Origin: Clostridium sp. AM33-3
Lineage (GTDB): Bacteria; Bacillota; Clostridia; Lachnospirales; Lachnospiraceae
Length of the DNA: 21,874 nucleotides
Direction: 5' to 3'
NCBI RefSeq assembly: GCF_003480315.1
Contig: NZ_QUIV01000037.1
Span: 1 to 21,874 of the forward strand
The notes under the pieces are model-generated. The model saw nothing but the letters and a program-made list of their open reading frames with translations. It was not told where the DNA came from and searched no databases. Made by a program: the position numbers and the translations under genes. Each line of letters begins with the position of its first letter. The stretch's first letter is position 1. Shown piece by piece: positions 8,377 to 15,320 of this stretch.

Positions 8377-9462
8377 ATGGAAAAGAAATTGCGTGTAGGC
8401 GTGCTTGGCGCGACCGGTATGGTAGGACAGAGATTCATCTCCCTTCTGGAGAATCATCCGTGGTACGAGGTAGTTACCGTGGCTGCAAGCCCGCGTTCAG
8501 CAGGAAAAACCTATGAAGAGGCTGTAGGCGGACGCTGGAAAATGACCACTCCGATGCCGGAAGCAGTCAAGAAACTGGTAGTCATGAACGTAAATGAAGT
8601 GGAAAAGGTTGCTTCCAGTGTAGATTTCGTATTCAGTGCAGTAGATATGACGAAAGAAGAGATTAAGGCCATCGAGGAAGCCTACGCAAAGACCGAAACT
8701 CCGGTTGTTTCCAACAACAGCGCACACCGTTGGACCCCGGATGTTCCGATGGTAGTTCCGGAGATCAATCCGGAGCACTTTAAAGTAATCGAGTTCCAGA
8801 AAAAACGTCTGGGTACCAAGAAAGGCTTCGTTGCTGTAAAGCCGAATTGCTCCATCCAGAGCTACGCTCCGGTACTTACCGCATGGAAAGAGTTTGAGCC
8901 ATATGAGGTAGTAGCAACCACCTACCAGGCAATCTCCGGTGCAGGAAAGACCTTCAAAGACTGGCCGGAAATGGAAGGCAACATCATCCCGTACATTGGC
9001 GGTGAGGAAGAAAAGAGCGAGCAGGAGCCGCTTCGTATCTGGGGCGAGATCAAGGACGGTGTGATCGTAAAGGCATCTGAACCGAAGATTACCTGCCAGT
9101 GCATCCGTGTCCCGGTATTAAACGGACACACCGCAGCAGTATTCGTAAAATTCCGCAAAAAACCGACCAAGGAAGAGCTGATCGACCGTCTGGTAAAATT
9201 CTCCGGTCTTCCGCAGGAGTTAAAGCTCCCGAGCGCACCGAAACAGTTCATTCAGTACTTAGAGGAAGACAACCGTCCGCAGGTTTCCTTAGATGTGGAT
9301 TATGAGAACGGCATGGGCATTTCCGTAGGACGTATCCGTGAGGACAGCATCTACGATTACAAGTTCGTAGGACTTTCCCACAATACCGTCCGCGGCGCAG
9401 CAGGCGGCGCAGTTCTTTGCGCAGAGCTTCTGACTGCACAGGGTTATATCCAGGCAAAATAA
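8377..9462 (+). CDS. asd: Aspartate-semialdehyde dehydrogenase, archaeal/fungal-type
   Basis: This 361-residue enzyme reduces beta-aspartyl phosphate to aspartate semialdehyde with NADPH, the branch point to lysine/diaminopimelate, threonine and methionine. The NADP-binding GATGMVGQR is near the N terminus, with ASPRSAGK following. The nucleophile is C158 in KPNCSIQS, and the substrate-binding histidine is H251 in NGHTAAVF; the C-terminal LSHNTVRGAAG motif is also present. The overall pattern (RSAGK, EINPEH, QAISGAG, IPYIGGEEEKSEQE) matches the Methanocaldococcus/fungal branch rather than the classical E. coli or Bacillus branch. AAGGAG at 8362-8367 lies 9 bases before the start. Codon bias is strong, like the alcohol dehydrogenase. 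A strong terminator follows, so the gene is probably transcribed alone; no other aspartate-pathway genes are adjacent. Confidence 0.95.
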   Translation: MEKKLRVGVLGATGMVGQRFISLLENHPWYEVVTVAASPRSAGKTYEEAVGGRWKMTTPMPEAVKKLVVMNVNEVEKVASSVDFVFSAVDMTKEEIKAIEEAYAKTETPVVSNNSAHRWTPDVPMVVPEINPEHFKVIEFQKKRLGTKKGFVAVKPNCSIQSYAPVLTAWKEFEPYEVVATTYQAISGAGKTFKDWPEMEGNIIPYIGGEEEKSEQEPLRIWGEIKDGVIVKASEPKITCQCIRVPVLNGHTAAVFVKFRKKPTKEELIDRLVKFSGLPQELKLPSAPKQFIQYLEEDNRPQVSLDVDYENGMGISVGRIREDSIYDYKFVGLSHNTVRGAAGGAVLCAELLTAQGYIQAK

Positions 9463-9479
9463 ATATTGAAAATTCTGGA

Positions 9480-9521
9480 AACGGGATGGAGCCGGTTTGG
9501 ACTGGAAACCATCCCGTTTTT
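9480..9521 (+). terminator. Rho-independent terminator of asd
   Basis: A 10-bp perfect stem is formed by AACGGGATGG (9480-9489) and CCATCCCGTT (9509-9518). An inner CCGGT/ACTGG pairing extends it, and T residues run from 9517 to 9521. It begins 17 bases after the asd stop codon. Confidence 0.9.
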
Positions 9522-9531
9522 GTGTTACAAT
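9503..9531 (+). promoter_or_regulatory. Possible galM promoter overlapping the asd terminator
   Basis: A good -10 box TACAAT (9526-9531) follows the terminator T-run directly. The best-spaced -35 candidate, TGGAAA at 9503-9508 with a 17-base spacer, lies in the terminator hairpin and is weak. The leader would be about 60 bases. Confidence 0.4.
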
Positions 9532-9596
9532 AGCCGTAATGGTTTTCGTGTCTTTACCACGGGGCCAAAATATAGAATCAGGCGGAGGGATTTGTT

Positions 9597-10658
9597 ATGG
9601 CTTTCAGCAAAGAAACATTCGGCACCCTGGAGAATGGTGCGGTAATCACAAAATACACCCTTACCAACAGACACGGGTTAAAGGCTTCATTTACCGATCT
9701 TGGCGGCATCTGGCTGGAAATGTGGGTTCCGGACAAACACGGCACACTGGCAGATGTGGTCCTTGGATATGACGAACCAGAAGAGTATCTGCACCAGGAC
9801 GCTCATTTTGGCGAGATCGTCGGAAGAAATGCGAACCGCATCAGCAACGCCACCTGCACGATCGACGGCATTACCTATGCGCTTGTGATCAACGATAACG
9901 GGATCAATAATCTTCACAGTGGCCCTGATTTCTTAAGAGACCGGATCTGGGACGCAGAAATTTCAGAGACCGAAGCCGGAACAAAAATCACCTTTTCCCT
10001 GTTCAGCCCGGACGGAGATCAGAACTATCCGGGCAACGCGGATATCCGTGTCAGCTATACTCTGACAGAGGATGACGCAGTCCGGATCGATTATCACATG
10101 ACCTGCGATGAGGACACGATCGCAAACTTCACCAACCATGCTTATTTTAACCTGGCCGGTCAGGGATCCGGATCCGCACTGGATCAGAAAGTCTGGATTG
10201 ACGCAGATCAGTTTACGCTTTCCGATCAGTACTGCGTGACCACGGGTGAGCTGGCTTTGGTGAAGGACACGCCTATGGATTTCACACAGTTTAAGACCAT
10301 TGGCCGGGATATTGAGGCAGATTATGAACAGCTGAAGCTGGCTGGCGGCTATGACCACAACTGGGTATTAAACCATAAGACCGGTGAGTTGTCCCTCTCC
10401 GCGAAGGCAATGGATGAGGCCAGCGGACGCGTGCTGGAGGTTTACACCGACCTTCCCGGTATTCAGTTCTACACCGCAAACTTTTTAACCCATATGGAAG
10501 GAAAGAACCACGCTGTTTATGACAGACGCGATGCTTACTGTTTTGAGTCACAGTATTTCCCGGACGCAGTCAATAAACCGCAGTTTGCCTCCCCGATCTT
10601 AAAGGGTGGAGATATCTATAAAACCACCACTATTTATAAATTTAAAACTGAAGCCTAA
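9597..10658 (+). CDS. galM: Aldose 1-epimerase (galactose mutarotase)
   Basis: This 353-residue cytoplasmic enzyme interconverts alpha and beta anomers of galactose or glucose, feeding the Leloir pathway. The family's active-site residues are present: GRNANRI upstream of H107 (NLHSG), H181 (TNHAYFNLAG) as general acid, and E317 (CFESQYFPDAVN) as general base; the GIQFYTANF segment is also typical. Length is as expected for the family. GGAGGG at 9584-9589 sets the start. It is not next to galK, galT or other sugar genes, so it appears to be a free-standing mutarotase. No hairpin with a T-run was seen after the stop; an AAACTG/CAGTTT stem there lacks a U-tract, so some readthrough toward the spore-protein gene is possible. 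Confidence 0.93.
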   Translation: MAFSKETFGTLENGAVITKYTLTNRHGLKASFTDLGGIWLEMWVPDKHGTLADVVLGYDEPEEYLHQDAHFGEIVGRNANRISNATCTIDGITYALVINDNGINNLHSGPDFLRDRIWDAEISETEAGTKITFSLFSPDGDQNYPGNADIRVSYTLTEDDAVRIDYHMTCDEDTIANFTNHAYFNLAGQGSGSALDQKVWIDADQFTLSDQYCVTTGELALVKDTPMDFTQFKTIGRDIEADYEQLKLAGGYDHNWVLNHKTGELSLSAKAMDEASGRVLEVYTDLPGIQFYTANFLTHMEGKNHAVYDRRDAYCFESQYFPDAVNKPQFASPILKGGDIYKTTTIYKFKTEA

Positions 10659-10708
10659 TATCTGACAGTTTACGCAGAAGATGCCAGGGTAAGATCCATT
10701 CTTAAGCA

Positions 10709-10715
10709 CATACTA
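10709..10715 (+). promoter_or_regulatory. Sigma-G-like -10 element for the spore-protein gene
   Basis: CATACTA matches exactly the -10 consensus of forespore sigma-G promoters. The region 17-18 bases upstream (about 10686-10691) is only a weak match to the -35 element. Sigma-G control is established for this protein family, which raises confidence in an otherwise short motif. The start of transcription would be near 10722, leaving a leader of about 75 bases. Confidence 0.55.
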
Positions 10716-10757
10716 GGGATGTAACAAAACACAGACCGGCCATGACGCAGGAGAAAA

Positions 10758-10777
10758 CGCCTGCTTCACGGCAGGCG
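10758..10777 (+). promoter_or_regulatory. Hairpin in the leader of the spore-protein mRNA
   Basis: CGCCTGC (10758-10764) and GCAGGCG (10771-10777) form a 7-bp perfect stem with a 6-base loop, ending 7 bases before AAGGAGG. An upstream GCAGG (10747-10751) could pair with the left arm instead. No U-tract follows, so it is not a terminator; it may stabilise the mRNA or affect translation. Confidence 0.35.
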
Positions 10778-10797
10778 CTTAAGGAAGGAGGCCAATT

Positions 10798-11004
10798 ATG
10801 GCAAGCAGATCTTCTAATCGAGCAGAAGTACCCGAGGCAAAGGAAGCACTGGACCGATTCAAAATGGAGGTTGCAGGAGAGCTTGGTGTCCCGTTATCCG
10901 ATGGCTATAACGGAAACTTAACCTCTGCTCAGAATGGTTCTGTCGGCGGCTATATGGTCAAGAAAATGATCGAGGCTCAGGAAAGACAGATGGCCGGCAA
11001 GTAA
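10798..11004 (+). CDS. Alpha/beta-type small acid-soluble spore protein
   Basis: This 68-residue protein coats and protects DNA in the dormant spore. It carries both family signatures: the germination-protease cleavage region around KMEVAGELGV (about residues 22-31), and the DNA-binding C-terminal block GYNGNLTSAQNGSVGGYMVKKMIE (written here as GYNGNLTS...NGSVGGYMVKKM). Length is typical (60-75 residues). AAGGAGG at 10785-10791, six bases before the ATG, is a near-perfect ribosome-binding site, as expected for an abundant protein. The gene is isolated between a sigma-G-like promoter and its own terminator. It shows directly that the organism belongs to a spore-forming lineage; which of the several paralogues it is cannot be said. 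Confidence 0.95.
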   Translation: MASRSSNRAEVPEAKEALDRFKMEVAGELGVPLSDGYNGNLTSAQNGSVGGYMVKKMIEAQERQMAGK

Positions 11005-11031
11005 TTGCGGCATAAGAAACAGAACAAAAAA

Positions 11032-11069
11032 GAGGGTCCGCGGTGAATCTGCCGCGGGCTTTCTTTTTT
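11032..11069 (+). terminator. Rho-independent terminator of the spore-protein gene
   Basis: CCGCGG (11038-11043) pairs with CCGCGG (11052-11057), extended outward by GAGGGT against GCTTTC with G-U pairs. Six T residues follow at 11064-11069. Confidence 0.85.
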
Positions 11070-11147
11070 GGTGAAAAATTCTTCGGAAATCTTACCTTTT
11101 TTCTTACATATGTATCAAAAAAGATACGAAACTCCACGATAAACTGC

Positions 11148-11176
11148 TTGTATATCCGAAAAAATCACGCTATAAT
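11148..11176 (+). promoter_or_regulatory. Sigma-A-like promoter for rsmD-coaD
   Basis: TTGTAT at 11148-11153, a 17-base spacer and a perfect TATAAT at 11171-11176. Transcription from about 11183 supports the short rsmD start at 11208 and excludes the upstream extension of the open frame. Confidence 0.75.
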
Positions 11177-11207
11177 TGCGATGATTATAATTGTCTGGGA
11201 GGATACT

Positions 11208-11762
11208 ATGCGAGTAATAGCAGGAAGCGCAAGAAGAACACAGCTGAAAACCCTGGAGGGAATGAATACCCGTCCTACGCAGGACCGCATTAAGGAAACC
11301 TTGTTCAACATGCTTCAGTATGATCTGGCAGACTGCACCTTTCTGGATCTGTTTGCGGGAAGCGGAGGTATCGGCATCGAGGCGTTAAGCCGCGGAGCAG
11401 GTCAGGCTGTGTTTGTAGAACAGAACGAATCCGCAATACAGATCGTGAGGGAGAATTTAAAAGCTACAAAGCTGGAAAACAATGCAGTAGTGATGCATTG
11501 TGACGCCCTGACAGCCCTGAAACGTCTGGAGGGAAAGTACCGGTTTGACTTTATCTTCATGGATCCCCCATATGACCATGAACTGGAAAAGCAGATGCTG
11601 GATTTTCTGAAAACTTCCTCCATGATCGACAAGCAGAGCACCATTATAATAGAAGCATCCCTGCAGACAGATTTTTCCTACCTGTCTTCTATGGGCTACA
11701 TTACAGAGAAAATAAAAGAGTACAAGACAAATAAGCATGTATTTGTCTATCGAGGAGAATAA
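11208..11762 (+). CDS. rsmD: 16S rRNA (guanine(966)-N2)-methyltransferase
   Basis: This 184-residue SAM-dependent methyltransferase modifies the exocyclic amine of G966 in helix 31 of 16S rRNA. Motifs seen are the N-terminal RVIAGSARR, the conserved [16 protein letters not shown], the SAM-binding [18 protein letters not shown] (residues 47-64), and the catalytic DPPY at 119-122. The open frame extends upstream to 11043, but the start at 11208 is favoured by GGGAGG (11197-11202), by homologue length, and because the promoter lies between the two. Only one base separates its stop from coaD. The rsmD-coaD order is conserved in Firmicutes (ylbH-ylbI in B. subtilis). Confidence 0.93.
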   Translation: MRVIAGSARRTQLKTLEGMNTRPTQDRIKETLFNMLQYDLADCTFLDLFAGSGGIGIEALSRGAGQAVFVEQNESAIQIVRENLKATKLENNAVVMHCDALTALKRLEGKYRFDFIFMDPPYDHELEKQMLDFLKTSSMIDKQSTIIIEASLQTDFSYLSSMGYITEKIKEYKTNKHVFVYRGE

Positions 11763-11763
11763 T

Positions 11764-12246
11764 ATGGCAATCGCAGTTTATCCTGGCAGCTTTGACCCGG
11801 TAACCCTGGGGCATTTAGATATCATAGAGCGGTCCGCCCACATGATGGACCATCTGATTGTCGGAGTTTTGCAGAATAATTCAAAAACTCCGTTGTTTTC
11901 TGTTGAAGAACGTGTTAAGATGTTAGAAGATGTCACCTCATATCTGCCCAATGTAGAGGTCCGTGCCTTTGGAGGACTTCTGGTTGATTTTGTACATCAG
12001 TGTCAGGCAGATGTGATCGTGCGAGGTCTTCGGGCAATCACAGATTTTGAATATGAGCTTCAGATGGCTCAGACAAACCGGGTCATTGCCCCGGATATTG
12101 ACACCATCTTTCTGACGACGAACCTGAAATATTCGTATTTAAGCTCCAGTATCGTAAAAGAGATTGCAGGTTATCAGGGAGACATCAGCGAGTTCCTGCA
12201 TCCTGCTGTTGCAGAAAAAGTGCGGGAAAAGCTTGCAAATAAATAA
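11764..12246 (+). CDS. coaD: Phosphopantetheine adenylyltransferase
   Basis: This 160-residue enzyme transfers AMP from ATP to 4'-phosphopantetheine, making dephospho-CoA, the penultimate step of coenzyme A synthesis. The nucleotidyltransferase signature [10 protein letters not shown] is at residues 8-17 with H17 in the (H/T)xGH motif. RGLR (87-90) and the ATP-phosphate-binding SSS (127-129) in the ISSS-like motif are in place. Length equals that of E. coli and B. subtilis enzymes. The start at 11764 is preferred over an upstream frame opening at 11737, because GAGGAG (11752-11757) precedes it and the gene then begins one base after the rsmD stop, implying translational coupling. Confidence 0.96.
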   Translation: MAIAVYPGSFDPVTLGHLDIIERSAHMMDHLIVGVLQNNSKTPLFSVEERVKMLEDVTSYLPNVEVRAFGGLLVDFVHQCQADVIVRGLRAITDFEYELQMAQTNRVIAPDIDTIFLTTNLKYSYLSSSIVKEIAGYQGDISEFLHPAVAEKVREKLANK

Positions 12247-12277
12247 CCAAATGCGTTAACGTTAAGGAGAAGAAACC

Positions 12278-12862
12278 ATGAGCAGAATCGAACAGTTAAT
12301 TGGTGAGATTGAAGAATACATTGACAGCTGTAAGTTCCAGCCGCTTTCCAATACCAAAATCCTGGTAAATAAGGAAGAGCTTGAGGAATTGCTGGTAGAG
12401 CTTCGGCTCCGTATTCCGGATGAGATCAAAAAATATCAGAAGATTATCAGTAATCAGGATGCGATCCTGAATGAGGCACGGGCCCAGGCAGATGCCATGG
12501 TGGCTGAGGCTACTGCCCAGACCAATGAACTGGTCAATGAACATGAGATCATGCAGAAAGCCTACGCAGAAGCAAACCGTGTGGTAGAAGATGCACAGAC
12601 CCAGGCCCAGGCGATCATCGATCAGGCTGTGAATGAGGCTAATGGCATCCGCCAGGCATCCATCAACTATACAGATGACATGTTAAACAGCCTGCAGACC
12701 ATTATCACCCATTCTATGGAAGGTGCCCAGAGCCGCTTCGATGCGTTCATTTCTTCCATGCAGTCCAGCTATGACATTGTCTCCTCCAACCGTGGAGAGC
12801 TGGCAGGCAGTGTTACAACCGTAGAGGAGACCCCAGAGGAAGCAACAGCTGAAGAACAGTAA
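12278..12862 (+). CDS. Coiled-coil protein of unknown function, conserved next to coaD
   Basis: This 194-residue soluble protein has no catalytic motif I recognise. Residues 1-50 form a short, acidic, probably helical N-terminal part. Residues 55-135 are a long Ala/Glu/Gln-rich helix with repeated A-x-x-x-A spacing, typical of coiled coils in DivIVA-like scaffolds or stator subunits of ATP synthases, with which such proteins are often confused and annotated as ATPase. A helical segment (132-170) and an acidic Thr/Glu tail (180-194) follow. No signal peptide or membrane segment is seen. AAGGAG at 12264-12269 sets the start. It is 31 bases after coaD and ends the rsmD cluster. Its coding end overlaps the end of ylbJ on the other strand by 50 bases. 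A structural role at the membrane or in cell-envelope growth is speculation. Confidence 0.85.
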   Translation: MSRIEQLIGEIEEYIDSCKFQPLSNTKILVNKEELEELLVELRLRIPDEIKKYQKIISNQDAILNEARAQADAMVAEATAQTNELVNEHEIMQKAYAEANRVVEDAQTQAQAIIDQAVNEANGIRQASINYTDDMLNSLQTIITHSMEGAQSRFDAFISSMQSSYDIVSSNRGELAGSVTTVEETPEEATAEEQ

Positions 12863-13823
12863 GAATCAATGCGGAAAGTCCTGCATGCAGGAGTTTCCAA
12901 CCTACATAATGCCGGATGTCAAATCCGGCATTTTTTCTGCCCTGCGAGAACAGGGAATCGTATGCGATGACACTGTGGGTCTGAAATATCCCGGAAATTC
13001 CCCCGAATGCAGCACAGGCCGCACAGGCCGGCAGGCAAAATGCAGGAGGAAAGGTCAGGCAGATCTGACGGATGCCGGTCGTCATTTCAAAAACTGCGCA
13101 AAGGAGTGCCGTGACGGGCTGCGGAATCCATGCGGCGCTGCTTAAGAACCGCGCGAGAACAGAAAAAAGCATCAGATAACTGCCGATCAATACCATAACG
13201 TCGCATACCTCATAGAGAATTCCATTCAGACTGTCCTCAGGCGCAGATCTGGCATGCTCTTGTATTTGGAAAGCTTGTATGGTCTGTACTGCTTTCGGCT
13301 GCCCGGACTCCCGGGAAATGTCTGGATGGCTATTATGCCTTGCAAGCCGGGACAGTATCAGCACCGGAGCATAGACTGAAAGAAAAAGAAGCGGGAGTGG
13401 AAACCTGCCTGGAAATTGTCCGGGAATGTAACCGGCCAGGAACATGGGGCTCGGAAAGCTGCAGAAAGCAAGCAGGTACGCCGCCTCCCGGGTGCTTATC
13501 CGTCCATCCCTCCTTGCCTGGGAACACAGGGCCACTCCCAGCGGATATCCACATAGCATTCCGGACAGAAGGATAAAAGAACCGGTTTCACTCAAGGAAA
13601 AGAGCTTTTGAAAGAGTGGACGGACCGGCTTCATCAGAAGGTGATCTCCACCGCTAAGCAGGATCAGGCGGGTACAGATCATGGCAGGAGCGAGGGTCGG
13701 CAATACGGTGTGAAACCAGAGCAAAAGCCCATCGGAGGCTCCCTGGATCGCCTGGCCGGGGAATGCCAGCAGCAAAAAAAATAAGAGGATAAAGGCCGGA
13801 GCACCGGGAGAAATCGCAGACAA
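12813..13823 (-). CDS. ylbJ: YlbJ-like sporulation integral membrane protein
   Basis: This 336-residue protein has about eight hydrophobic segments, including residues 8-28, 33-56, 83-101, 115-132, 143-160, 205-227, 238-256 and 312-332. It carries YlbJ/nucleoside-recognition (gate) family marks such as the Gly-Tyr-Pro-Leu-Gly motif near residue 92, the EMTTGI block near 246, and GGISGIF near 274. In B. subtilis YlbJ is made in the mother cell under sigma-E and is needed for a normal spore cortex. The start is TTG at 13823 on the minus strand: AAGGAGG (13829-13835) lies 5 bases upstream. The gene sits beside coaD as in Bacillus but is inverted, and it is shorter than B. subtilis YlbJ (about 408 residues). 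Its last 50 bases overlap the convergent coiled-coil gene, and it contains that gene's terminator. Confidence 0.85.
   Translation of the reverse strand: MSAISPGAPAFILLFFLLLAFPGQAIQGASDGLLLWFHTVLPTLAPAMICTRLILLSGGDHLLMKPVRPLFQKLFSLSETGSFILLSGMLCGYPLGVALCSQARRDGRISTREAAYLLAFCSFPSPMFLAGYIPGQFPGRFPLPLLFLSVYAPVLILSRLARHNSHPDISRESGQPKAVQTIQAFQIQEHARSAPEDSLNGILYEVCDVMVLIGSYLMLFSVLARFLSSAAWIPQPVTALLCAVFEMTTGIRQICLTFPPAFCLPACAACAAFGGISGIFQTHSVIAYDSLFSQGRKNAGFDIRHYVGWKLLHAGLSALILTVLQLLLPLGSPLRL
12909..12936 (+). terminator. Terminator of the rsmD cluster, inside the ylbJ coding sequence
   Basis: ATGCCGGAT (12909-12917) and ATCCGGCAT (12923-12931) form a 9-bp stem with a 5-base loop, followed by T residues to 12936. 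On the + strand it is a textbook terminator 46 bases after the coiled-coil gene. On the - strand the same bases encode residues near AGFDIRH of YlbJ and lack a T-run after the hairpin, so termination should act in one direction only. Confidence 0.85.
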
Positions 13824-13844
13824 AGCAGCCTCCTTAGAAACCGG

Positions 13845-13873
13845 TTTTCACTTGCACTAAATTATGCTATACT
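13845..13873 (+). promoter_or_regulatory. Sigma-A-like promoter for rsmF
   Basis: TTTTCA (13845-13850), a 17-base spacer and TATACT (13868-13873), with a TGC extended -10 element immediately upstream. It interlocks with the opposing sigma-E-like promoter: its -10 box lies in the spacer of that promoter. The start near 13880 supports translation from 13911. Confidence 0.55.
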
Positions 13874-13887
13874 GAACTTAATTATGC
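13859..13887 (-). promoter_or_regulatory. Sigma-E-like promoter for ylbJ
   Basis: On the minus strand GCATAAT (13887-13881) matches the sigma-E -35 consensus KMATATT at 6 of 7 positions. After 14 bases CATAATTT (13866-13859) matches the -10 consensus CATACAHT at 6 of 8. The spacing is the usual one for sigma-E. Known sigma-E control of ylbJ in Bacillus supports it. Confidence 0.5.
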
Positions 13888-13910
13888 CAGAATACAGAGG
13901 AAGGATATTT

Positions 13911-15320
13911 ATGCAGTTACCAGAGACATTCCTGGAGCAGATGAAGCTGCTGTTAGGAACAGATTACGATGCATGGCTGGAAAGCTATGATAAAAAGCCG
14001 CTTGCCGGACTTCGCTACAATACGGCAAAAACATACACTGAGGAATGGGAAGGCACGCTGTCACCGTTTCCTCTGCGACGGGTGGCGTGGACAAAAAACG
14101 GTTATTATATCGGAGAGGATGCAAAGGCATCCCGCCATCCTTATTATTATGCAGGTCTTTATTATCTTCAGGAACCAAGTGCCATGGCACCTGCGGCTGT
14201 TTTACCGGTCTGTCCGGGTGATAAAGTTCTGGATCTTTGCGCTGCACCGGGAGGCAAAAGCACAGAGCTTGGAGCAAGGCTTCAGGGAGAGGGACTGCTG
14301 GTTTCCAATGATATCAGCAACTCCCGGGCCAAGGCGCTGCTGAAAAATCTGGAGCTGTTTGGAATTCCGAATATCTGCGTTACCAGTGAGACACCGGAAA
14401 AGCTGGCCTCCGTATTTGGCCCGTATTTCGATAAAATCCTGGTGGATGCCCCCTGTTCCGGGGAAGGCATGTTCCGGAAAGACCCGGATCTCATCAAGAG
14501 CTGGCTGGAGCGCGGGCCGGAATATTACGCACCGATTCAGCGCCAGATCTTAAAATCTGCTGCAGCGATGTTAAAGCCAGGCGGCATGCTGCTTTATTCT
14601 ACCTGCACCTTTGCGAAGCTGGAAGATGAAGACACCATTCAGTGGATCCTGGAAGAAGAGCCGGATCTGGAACTGGTTCCGATCGAGCCCTGGGAAGGTG
14701 CCTGCGGCGGTTTTGACGGCATGCCGGTTATCCGCCTGTTTCCGCATAAGATCGAGGGAGAGGGGCATTTTCTTGCGCTTCTTCGGAAAAAAGACACACA
14801 GGCTCCGGACGGAGGCAAATTTTCAGGCAGTATCGGCTCTGACAACAGATCGGGTGCTGCATCCGGAAAGGATTCTGCACAGGTGCGTCGTCTGGAACAG
14901 GAGAGTGATTTCGGCCAGTGGGAAGCTATGCTGACACAGGCTCTCGATCACAGCCGCATCATGGTGCGGGATGGCATGGTCTATTACCTGCCAAAGTGTT
15001 TTGACCGAAGCTGGAATCTGCGCTATCTGCGAACCGGGCTGCTCCTTGGTGAGTGGAAGAAGAACCGGTTTGAACCATCTCAGGCGGCTGCCATGGCACT
15101 TCCGATGAAGGAGTTTTCCCAGACCGTATCCTTGTCTGCAGAGGATGACCGGACGATCCGCTATCTGAAAGGCGAAACTGTGTTTCCGACACCGGAGGAG
15201 TCCTCCGGTCTCAAAAAAGGCTGGGTGCTGATCGGGGTGGATGATTATCCGCTTGGCTGGGCCAAATATACCGGAAGCAATTTTAAAAATAAATATTATC
15301 CAGGATGGCGGTGGCAGTAA
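13911..15320 (+). CDS. rsmF: RsmF-like (NOL1/NOP2/Sun) 16S rRNA m5C methyltransferase
   Basis: This 469-residue enzyme methylates cytosine C5 in rRNA. The SAM-binding motif LCAAPGGKSTELGARL (about 110-125) is followed by both catalytic cysteines of the family: C182 in DAPCSGEGMFRKD and C232 in YSTCTF. The GEGMFRKD form is typical of the RsmF/YebU group rather than RsmB. A linker of about 40 residues, rich in Gly/Ser, leads to a C-terminal PUA-like RNA-binding domain ending in WAKYTGSNFKNKYYPGW. The target base in this organism (E. coli RsmF modifies C1407) is not provable from sequence. An ATG at 13884 is in frame, but GAGGAAGGA (13897-13905) and the predicted transcription start favour 13911. 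Its stop overlaps the next start (TAATG). Confidence 0.88.
   Translation: MQLPETFLEQMKLLLGTDYDAWLESYDKKPLAGLRYNTAKTYTEEWEGTLSPFPLRRVAWTKNGYYIGEDAKASRHPYYYAGLYYLQEPSAMAPAAVLPVCPGDKVLDLCAAPGGKSTELGARLQGEGLLVSNDISNSRAKALLKNLELFGIPNICVTSETPEKLASVFGPYFDKILVDAPCSGEGMFRKDPDLIKSWLERGPEYYAPIQRQILKSAAAMLKPGGMLLYSTCTFAKLEDEDTIQWILEEEPDLELVPIEPWEGACGGFDGMPVIRLFPHKIEGEGHFLALLRKKDTQAPDGGKFSGSIGSDNRSGAASGKDSAQVRRLEQESDFGQWEAMLTQALDHSRIMVRDGMVYYLPKCFDRSWNLRYLRTGLLLGEWKKNRFEPSQAAAMALPMKEFSQTVSLSAEDDRTIRYLKGETVFPTPEESSGLKKGWVLIGVDDYPLGWAKYTGSNFKNKYYPGWRWQ

Noticed and set aside
11043..11207. N-terminal extension of RsmD by 55 residues
   Set aside because: It would begin within the preceding terminator and upstream of the rsmD promoter; homologues start at the MRVIAG position.
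12256..12265. TTAACGTTAA palindrome before the coiled-coil gene
   Set aside because: Ten-base AT-rich palindrome inside a probable operon, overlapping the ribosome-binding site; no promoter nearby to regulate.
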